A stretch of 64,000 nucleotides of DNA from Hymenobacter ginkgonis (GTDB lineage: Bacteria; Bacteroidota; Bacteroidia; Cytophagales; Hymenobacteraceae), in NCBI RefSeq assembly GCF_009755225.1, contig NZ_WQKZ01000001.1, positions 1,302,001 through 1,366,000 of the forward strand. The letters run 5' to 3'. The translations under genes were made by a program, and so were the position numbers. This document shows, one piece after another, positions 58,065 to 64,000 of the stretch; positions within the stretch are counted from its first letter, which is position 1, and every line of letters starts with the position of its first letter. A model generated the notes under the pieces. That model did no database searches. It was given only the letters and a program-made list of their open reading frames with translations, and was not told where the DNA came from.

Positions 58065-60002
58065 CTACCCCATTGCTTCGGCCACTTGAGTATTGACGCT
58101 TTGGATGAAGCTATCAATCGGCATCGAGCCAATGTCTCCTTCGCCGTGACGGCGCACACTGATGAGGCCATCCTGCGCTTCTTTTTCGCCAACTACCAAT
58201 AAGTAAGGCGTTTTAGCCAATTCGGCATCGCGAATTTTGCGGCCAATGCGCTCGTCGCGGGCATCAACGGTGCCGCGCAGGTCAGCAGCTTCGAGGCGAG
58301 CTTTGACTTCGTAGGCGTAGTCGGCAAACTTATCCGAGATGGGCAGCACCGTAAACTGCTCGGGCGAGAGCCACAGCGGGAAGTTACCGGCTGTGTGCTC
58401 GATGAGTACGGCCACAAAGCGCTCCAAAGAACCAAAGGGGGCGCGGTGAATCATCACCGGACGTTGTTTGGTGTTGTCGGGCGCTACGTACTCCAGGTCA
58501 AAGCGCTCGGGCAGGTTGTAGTCTACTTGGATGGTGCCGAGCTGCCAGCGGCGGCCTAGGGCATCGCGTACCATGAAGTCGAGCTTGGGGCCGTAGAAGG
58601 CCGCTTCGCCCAACTCGGTTACCGTGGTGAGGCCTTTTTCGGCGGTAGCTTCTTGGATAGCGCTTTCGGCCAGGGCCCAATTTTCGTCGGTACCGATGTA
58701 TTTGGCTTTGTTGTCGGGGTCGCGGAGCGAAATCTGCGCTGTGAAATCGACAAAACCTAGTGCCTTAAATACGTAGAGCACCAAGTCGATTACCTTCTGG
58801 AATTCCTCCTTCACTTGGTCGGGGCGGCAGAAGATATGGGCATCGTCTTGGGTGAAGCCGCGCACGCGGGTGAGGCCGTGCAGCTCGCCCGATTGCTCGT
58901 AGCGGTACACAGTGCCAAACTCGGCTAGACGCACTGGCAAGTCGCGGTAGGAGCGCGGCTTGGTGCGGTAGATTTCGCAGTGGTGCGGGCAGTTCATCGG
59001 CTTGAGGAAAAACTCCTCACCGGGGTTCGGCGTCTTGATGGGCTGAAACGAATCAGCGCCGTACTTCTCGTAGTGCCCGCTGGTTACGTACAGCTCTTTA
59101 GAACCGATGTGGGGCGTCACAACCGGTTGGTAGCCAGCCTTTACTTGGGCTTTGCGCAGGAATTGCTCTAAGCGCTCGCGCAGGGCCGTGCCCTTAGGTA
59201 GCCAGAGTGGTAGGCCCGCGCCTACCCGCTCTGAAAAGGCAAACAGCTCCAACTCCTTACCCAGCTTGCGGTGGTCGCGGCGCTTGGCTTCCTCGAGGCG
59301 TTCAAGGTATTCGGTGAGCTCCTTGGCTTTAGGGAAGGTGATGCCGTAGAGGCGCGTCAGTTGCTTATTTTTTTCGTCGCCGCGCCAGTAGGCGCCCGCC
59401 ACGTTCATGAGTTTGGCGGCCTTGATGGTGCTGGTATCGGGGATGTGCGGCCCGCGGCAGAGGTCGGTAAAATTACCCTGCGTGTAGAACGTGATTTGGC
59501 CGTCTTCGAGGCCATCAATCAGCTCCAGCTTGTAGGGGTCTTGCTTTTCGGTGAAGTACGCAATGGCTTCGGCCTTCGGAACTTCGCGACGCTCGTAACG
59601 GCTTTTATTTTTGGCCAGCTCGAGCATTTTTTTCTCGATGGCAGGAAAGTCGTCGGAGCTGATGGTACGGCCTTCGCCGAGGTCCACGTCGTAGTAGAAG
59701 CCATTTTCGACGGCCGGGCCAATAGCTAGCTTTACGCCGGGATAGAGTGCTTCGAGCGCCTCAGCCATGAGGTGAGCCGAGGAGTGCCAGTAGGTTGACT
59801 TGCCGCCCGCGTCATTCCAGGTCAGGATTTCGAGGGCAGCGTCTTCGGTGAGGGGACGGTGCAGGTCGCGAATTTCGCCGTTTACTTTTACGGCCAAGGC
59901 ATTGCGAGCCAGGCCTTCGCTGATGCTGGCGGCGAGGTCGTAGCCAGTCGTGCCGGGCTCGACCTGGCGGACGGAGCCATCGGGGAGGGTAATGTGGAGC
60001 AT
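58065..60002 (-). CDS. thrS: Threonyl-tRNA synthetase
   Basis: 645 residues. The N-terminal TGS domain (1-62, [20 protein letters not shown]) is followed by the editing domain with [11 protein letters not shown] (HxxxH). The class II core has [10 protein letters not shown] and [13 protein letters not shown] with the zinc-binding Cys/His set, and the anticodon-binding domain ends the protein. It is the first gene of the thrS-infC-rpmI-rplT group. The ATG at 60002 gives the normal TGS start. Confidence 0.97.
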   Translation of the reverse strand: MLHITLPDGSVRQVEPGTTGYDLAASISEGLARNALAVKVNGEIRDLHRPLTEDAALEILTWNDAGGKSTYWHSSAHLMAEALEALYPGVKLAIGPAVENGFYYDVDLGEGRTISSDDFPAIEKKMLELAKNKSRYERREVPKAEAIAYFTEKQDPYKLELIDGLEDGQITFYTQGNFTDLCRGPHIPDTSTIKAAKLMNVAGAYWRGDEKNKQLTRLYGITFPKAKELTEYLERLEEAKRRDHRKLGKELELFAFSERVGAGLPLWLPKGTALRERLEQFLRKAQVKAGYQPVVTPHIGSKELYVTSGHYEKYGADSFQPIKTPNPGEEFFLKPMNCPHHCEIYRTKPRSYRDLPVRLAEFGTVYRYEQSGELHGLTRVRGFTQDDAHIFCRPDQVKEEFQKVIDLVLYVFKALGFVDFTAQISLRDPDNKAKYIGTDENWALAESAIQEATAEKGLTTVTELGEAAFYGPKLDFMVRDALGRRWQLGTIQVDYNLPERFDLEYVAPDNTKQRPVMIHRAPFGSLERFVAVLIEHTAGNFPLWLSPEQFTVLPISDKFADYAYEVKARLEAADLRGTVDARDERIGRKIRDAELAKTPYLLVVGEKEAQDGLISVRRHGEGDIGSMPIDSFIQSVNTQVAEAMG

Positions 60003-60111
60003 AACTAGTGCCTGCGATGAGCGCAAAGCAGGTGCAAGTTACGCTTCGGCGCATGAGGAAGAAAGAAGTGGGGCCTGCTCCTACCCCCACTTGGCGTGCT
60101 AAGCCTGCGGC

Positions 60112-60753
60112 TTATTTCGTCCAAGTGCGCTTCATGAGGGCCGATTTAGAGTTGACTTGCAGCTTTTCGTACACGGCGCGGATGTGGGCCCGCACCGTGT
60201 TGAGCGACACGCCTAGGTGCTCGGCAATCTGCTTGTAGCTCAGGCCCTGCTCAATACCTTCGACGACCTGCTGCTCGCGGGCAGTGAGCGCAGTTTGAGG
60301 CTCGGCTGGCCGGAAGTAGCGCACGACGTGCCGGGCCACGGCCGGCGACATGGGTGCCCCCCCACTTAGTACATCGAGCAACGCCTGCTTGATACCCGGC
60401 AACGGGGTAGTTTTGAGCAAGTAACCCACTGCGCCAGCACACAAGGCCTGAAATACCAACTCGGGTTCTTGGTAGATAGTGAGCAGCACTACATCAGCCT
60501 GGGGTACTTGCTCGCGAATGAGGGCAATACCCGCAATGCCCGACCGGCCGCCCGGCAGGTTGATGTCAGAAAGCACCAGCCGGGGCGGAGCAGCCCCATT
60601 GGCTAAGGCAGCTAATAATTCCTCTACTGAGCTAGTTACCAGCCCACAAATGAATTCGGGTTGTTCGCAAAAGTATGTGCTGAGCACCTTGCGAACGATG
60701 GGTTGGTCTTCAATAATAGCAAGCTGAATGGGCACGGGGGCTGGCACTGACAA
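60112..60753 (-). CDS. NarL/FixJ-type response regulator
   Basis: 213 residues. The receiver domain has the phospho-acceptor Asp in VLSDINLPGG near residue 64, preceded by acidic IIEDQP, and the conserved Lys in LLKTTP. A LuxR-type helix-turn-helix (LTAREQQVVEGIEQGLSYKQIAEHLGVSLNTVRAHIRAVYEKLQV) follows. No sensor kinase is adjacent, so it is an orphan regulator here. The start is TTG at 60753 or GTG at 60747; no ATG fits. Its neighbour thrS is probably not its target. Confidence 0.9.
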   Translation of the reverse strand: MSVPAPVPIQLAIIEDQPIVRKVLSTYFCEQPEFICGLVTSSVEELLAALANGAAPPRLVLSDINLPGGRSGIAGIALIREQVPQADVVLLTIYQEPELVFQALCAGAVGYLLKTTPLPGIKQALLDVLSGGAPMSPAVARHVVRYFRPAEPQTALTAREQQVVEGIEQGLSYKQIAEHLGVSLNTVRAHIRAVYEKLQVNSKSALMKRTWTK

Positions 60754-60903
60754 CGAACCTGCAAGCTACCACCCAGGCCAGCTCACGCAAGTAAACTACT
60801 GCGTTATTTTTTTGATTAAGAGGGCTATTAGCGCAGTTAGCGAGCACCATAATCAATTAAACACGCCAAGCAAGCAGACTTCATAAGCAATGCACACTCG
60901 CGG

Positions 60904-62070
60904 CTACTGCCCCAGGGGCCGCATGGGAAGCGGGCGCACGGCCTCTACGGGCCGGGTGGCTGGGGCAGGCCGGTGGTAGTAGTAGCGCGGTGAAGTGCGC
61001 AGACTGTCGAGCAGCAGGGCTTGTACCTGGCCGCTGGTTTTCCAGGCTTTATAGGTCCAGTGTTGGTTGCCAGGGTTTTCGGCCACGAGCAGGCGATACT
61101 GGGCGAGCGCCTCAGGCAGGCGCTGCTGGGCTTCGAGCGCTTCGGCAAGCAGAGCCCGCGCCTGGGGCAGGCGCGGGTTGCGGCGTAAAGCCCGCTGCAA
61201 ATGCGGAATGAGAACGGCCGGGCGGCGCCCCTGCGTACCGGCTGCTAGGGCCAGGCGGTAGTCGGCCCGATACTGCGTGGTGTCGAGGCGCAGGGCGCGT
61301 CGGTAGTAGCGCAAGGCGCTGTCGGGGCGGCCAAGCAGCTCTAGTTGGCGGCCATAATCGTAGGCTAGCGCGCCCGAAGTCGAATCGAGGCGCAGGCCCT
61401 GGGTGGCATAAGTGGCCGCTTCAGCCGGCACGCGGTAGGCATTAAGCAGGAAAGCCAACTGGTGCAGGATTTCGGGCTGATGCGGGTCGCGCGCCCGTGC
61501 CGCCTGCAAGTAGTCGAGGGCCTGTGCCGTATCGGCGGTGGCGGCGTACGCCAGCCCTTTGTAAAAGAGGGCGGCGGGCTGATTAGGGTCGAGGCGCAGG
61601 GTGCGGTCGAGGCTCTCGAGCGCGGCATCGTACTGCCGAGCAGCAAGGTGAGTTTCGCCTTCCAGCAACGGCAGTTCGGGCGAGTTAAAGCCTTTGTCAG
61701 CTGCCTGGCGGGCGGCGGCCAGCGCCTGGGGTAGGCGCCCCAGCGCGCGCAGCGCCCGCGCCTGCAAAAAGTACAGCTCGCCCTCTTGGTCATCAATTTC
61801 CAGTGCTGCCTCAACATCGCGCAGGGCGGCGGTGGGCTGGCCGGCAGCCAGGCGCAGGGTAGCGCGGCGGGCCAGCAACGCCGTATTCTGCGGCTGCTGG
61901 CGAATGGCGCCGTCTAGCTCATCGGCCTGCACGCGGGGGCCGCTTTGCACGGTCGCCAGGTTTACAAAGGTGTCGGGCCGCTCGGGCGGGGTAGCGTGGC
62001 AAGCAGCCAGCAGCGGCAAAGAGCCAAGGAGCCAGCGGCGCATGAGCTTGGTAAATACAGACGCAGCCAT
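60904..62070 (-). CDS. TPR lipoprotein
   Basis: About 388 residues. A lipoprotein signal (MRRWLLGSLPLLAAC) lies within the first 24 residues. About nine TPR-like units fill residues 50-345 (ALESLDRTLRLDPNQPAALFYKGLAYAATAD is typical). The C-terminus is Pro/Arg-rich. TPR lipoproteins often scaffold outer-membrane complexes. Starts at ATG 62070 or 62043 are both plausible. It follows the second TPR gene in the same direction, 42 bp from its stop; they may work together. Confidence 0.82.
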   Translation of the reverse strand: MAASVFTKLMRRWLLGSLPLLAACHATPPERPDTFVNLATVQSGPRVQADELDGAIRQQPQNTALLARRATLRLAAGQPTAALRDVEAALEIDDQEGELYFLQARALRALGRLPQALAAARQAADKGFNSPELPLLEGETHLAARQYDAALESLDRTLRLDPNQPAALFYKGLAYAATADTAQALDYLQAARARDPHQPEILHQLAFLLNAYRVPAEAATYATQGLRLDSTSGALAYDYGRQLELLGRPDSALRYYRRALRLDTTQYRADYRLALAAGTQGRRPAVLIPHLQRALRRNPRLPQARALLAEALEAQQRLPEALAQYRLLVAENPGNQHWTYKAWKTSGQVQALLLDSLRTSPRYYYHRPAPATRPVEAVRPLPMRPLGQ

Positions 62071-62112
62071 GGGGAGCAGCTTCAATTTCTTTTAAAAGTA
62101 AGCCAAACCAGA

Positions 62113-63090
62113 TTAGTCCGTACCGTTTTCTTTTGCCGATGGCGGCTTACTGCTATCCATTTTCAGCTGGCTATACCAACGGGCGTGCAAGCGGTCGCGC
62201 CGGGCGGCGGCCCGCACCAGGGGGGGTAGTAGTTGCTGGCAGAGGCGGTTTACAGTCAAGTCCTCGCTAGTGTAGGTGGGCAGCTTAATGGCTTCTTGCA
62301 GCACGGCAATGGCGCGGCGCCGGCGCCCTTGGTACTTGTACATCCGGGCTAAGTCGTAGTAGTACTGAATCCGGGTGGGGTCGAGCTGGCGGGCCTTTTC
62401 GAGGGCTTCCATTGCTTTTTTTGAGCTTGCGCCCTGGGGGTAGCCGCCCAGCACAACCCGCGAAAAAGCTTTTTCTAACACGTTGTAGTGTGCCACGCGG
62501 TAGTACCAGCGGCCCAGCAATTGCCAAGCTTCGGGCATGTCGGGGCGGCGCTCGGCGGCTAGGTACACGTGCGAACGCAGTTGCTTGAAAATGGCTAAAC
62601 GGCTGCGGGCGGTCATCAACCCAGCCTCGCTAAATAGAGCCAAGGCCATGGCATAATTGCTTTCACCGCCTTCGGGCTGAATGGCCAGCGCCCGGTCGGC
62701 GTACTGGTGGGCGGCGGCAAAGTAGGCGCTCTTACGGGTCTCGTCGGAGTAGCGATTGCCGATGCTCACACTCAGCACGGCGGCGCGCCACAGGCTTTCG
62801 TAGTGCTGCGGGTTTAGCTTGAGGGCTACCTGGTACTCGGCCAGCGCCTCCGAGTCTTTGTACTTGCTTTGGAGCGTAGCGGCTTGGCGCAGGTGCACGC
62901 GCAGGGCCACCGAGTCAGGCGCAGGCGAAGCCTTAGCTTTTTGTTGGGGGGTAGGCGCGGCGGCATCCGGCGTAGCCGGGGGCGAGGGCTGCGAGGTAGT
63001 TGTTTGCTGAGCCCGTGCCATGCCGCAGCCCGCGCCAGCCAGGGCCAGCGTCAGCAGCAATGGCTTAAGCGGGGGGCGCAGCGCGGGCAT
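62113..63090 (-). CDS. Exported TPR protein
   Basis: 325 residues. The signal peptide (PLLLTLALAGAGCGMARAQ) contains a Cys that could be lipidated. A Pro/Ala/Thr linker precedes about five TPR-like helical pairs (DSEALAEYQVALKLNPQHYESLWRAAVL; AMEALEKARQLDPTRIQYYYDLARMYKYQGRRRRAI). The C-terminus is short and charged. Role unknown; it is likely part of a periplasmic or outer-membrane scaffold. It is 28 bp downstream of the topoisomerase gene stop and may be co-transcribed with it. Confidence 0.8.
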   Translation of the reverse strand: MPALRPPLKPLLLTLALAGAGCGMARAQQTTTSQPSPPATPDAAAPTPQQKAKASPAPDSVALRVHLRQAATLQSKYKDSEALAEYQVALKLNPQHYESLWRAAVLSVSIGNRYSDETRKSAYFAAAHQYADRALAIQPEGGESNYAMALALFSEAGLMTARSRLAIFKQLRSHVYLAAERRPDMPEAWQLLGRWYYRVAHYNVLEKAFSRVVLGGYPQGASSKKAMEALEKARQLDPTRIQYYYDLARMYKYQGRRRRAIAVLQEAIKLPTYTSEDLTVNRLCQQLLPPLVRAAARRDRLHARWYSQLKMDSSKPPSAKENGTD

Positions 63091-63118
63091 GGGTGATGAA
63101 TTAGTAAAACATCGGCAG

Positions 63119-64000
63119 CTAAAAAAGACCTAGTTGCGCTTTGGGCCGACGCAATAGCGCTTGCGACTGCGCTACTTCCTCGTCCGTCACGTCTACCATC
63201 GGGGGCGTTTCCGCCACAACGGCCTCCTCCGGCTGGGCGGGGGTAGCCGCTGCACCGCGCCGCTTGGCTTCGCGGCGCGCGGGCTCAGGGCCTTCATCCG
63301 TGAGCAGCGTGAGGGCGTGGATTTTGAAGTAGTTAAGCTTGTTGCCCATTGCCTTCCAGCCTTTTACCTCGATAAACTGGTCGAGGCGGATGGTTTCGGT
63401 TTCCTTGTCGGCCTTTTTATCGCGTTGCAGCTTCACTTCCACTTCGGGCTCCGCAAAGGCCGTAGCGGCCAGTAGCTTCGAACCCTTGGTTTCGGCAATA
63501 AAGGTAAAAGGCTTGTCGAGCGTGGTGGTTTCGATGTGGAAACGCTTGACGTAGTGCAGCTTGGTTTCGCCATCTACGTACACGGCGCTCACCACGGTGT
63601 CGGGTTCCAGCTTACGCAGCAGCACGATGTTGGGCACGTCGAAGTGCAGCGTTGGGCTCGGCGACTTCAGTTCATAAGTGCCGTCTTTGTACACTACCAG
63701 CACCAAGTGCTCGGTGTCGAAGGCGCCTAGGTAGCGGCCGTGGCCAGCATGGTTGAGGCGGCCCACTACGTTGTCGAAGAATACCTCCCGGCCGCCCAGT
63801 GTACTGTCGCCCACCGACTTCTGGGTGATTTTCTTAATCGGCTGCTTGGTCACGATGTTGCCCATCGAGCCTTTGCCCTTGATGGCTAGCTCGGCAAAGT
63901 CAAATTCAAACTGCTTGACCCGGGCCGGCGCCTTGTCGGAGAGTTGAATGGTAACCGTTTCGCTTTCCGAGTTTGGGTTGGCCGTGAGATATAACACTTT
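63119..64000 (-). CDS. Type IIA DNA topoisomerase subunit A, C-terminal part (ParC/GyrA-like)
   Basis: About 293 residues before the window edge; the N-terminal part lies to the right. The visible part shows beta-pinwheel repeats (KGKGSMGNIVTKQPIKKITQK, GRYLGAFDTEHLVLVVYKDGTYEL) and a poorly conserved acidic tail. It resembles the Bacteroidota subunit A of topoisomerase IV or gyrase more than any other protein; the GyrA box QRRGGKG is not seen, which favours topoisomerase IV. The catalytic Tyr is outside the window. Which paralogue it is remains uncertain. Confidence 0.8.
   Translation of the reverse strand, partial: KVLYLTANPNSESETVTIQLSDKAPARVKQFEFDFAELAIKGKGSMGNIVTKQPIKKITQKSVGDSTLGGREVFFDNVVGRLNHAGHGRYLGAFDTEHLVLVVYKDGTYELKSPSPTLHFDVPNIVLLRKLEPDTVVSAVYVDGETKLHYVKRFHIETTTLDKPFTFIAETKGSKLLAATAFAEPEVEVKLQRDKKADKETETIRLDQFIEVKGWKAMGNKLNYFKIHALTLLTDEGPEPARREAKRRGAAATPAQPEEAVVAETPPMVDVTDEEVAQSQALLRRPKAQLGLF

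Overview
The window is a high-GC chromosomal segment from a member of the Bacteroidota, most likely a Hymenobacter-like cytophagale. The grounds are Cytophagales-type versions of RpoD, TrxB, the START-like protein, the H1-like protein, the RES/Xre pair and BshB1; TonB-linked envelope proteins; Bacteroidota-type promoter boxes (TTTG ... TAnnTTTG); and few Shine-Dalgarno sites. I see no rRNA, CRISPR array, insertion sequence or prophage. The segment looks chromosomal and gene-dense, with genes on both strands.

Layout. 1-2700: the 5' part of mnmA, a TrpF-like protein without the usual catalytic Cys, a DUF2306 membrane protein and trmB. 2787-13178 (minus strand): a probable envelope operon, transcribed as giant TPR protein, plug-less outer-membrane barrel, HU-like/SPOR protein, ExbB, ExbD, TonB and FolC. 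13336-15971: a GlxA/AraC-type regulator divergent from DoxX, NTF2-like and DHFR-like genes, with three direct repeats in the shared spacer. 16120-20136: an OpuC-type ABC importer whose permease is fused to a circularly permuted substrate-binding domain; a HAD hydrolase and a CAT-like acetyltransferase sit between its two genes. 20294-22486: polysaccharide deacetylase and processive GT2. 22830-26603: FucP-like sugar permease and GH92 mannosidase. 26756-34311: small hypotheticals, a phytase-like secreted protein, an M28 peptidase, a DUF2383 protein with a decayed copy next to it, and a TonB-dependent receptor.

34360-47869: holA, tyrS, an H1-like DNA-binding protein, an alpha-oxoamine synthase, a biotin carboxylase, a GntP permease, a RES/Xre toxin-antitoxin pair, a GH2 beta-galactosidase, a decarboxylase-type amidohydrolase and bshB1. 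48053-64000: mostly core genes on the minus strand: an M23/LysM peptidase, trxB, rpoD, pnp, rpsO, an LptF/LptG-type permease, a START-like protein, tRNA-Met(CAU) on the plus strand, the rplT-rpmI-infC-thrS cluster (infC probably starts at AUA), a NarL-type response regulator, two TPR proteins and the 3' part of a type IIA topoisomerase A subunit.

The strongest unusual signals are the circularly permuted importer domain, the dedicated Exb/TonB-TPR-barrel-HU/SPOR operon, the AUA-started infC with a near-perfect Shine-Dalgarno, the decayed DUF2383 duplicate, several very long perfect inverted repeats at gene ends, and a striking excess of the word CCTACCCC/GGGGTAGG in coding and non-coding DNA alike.
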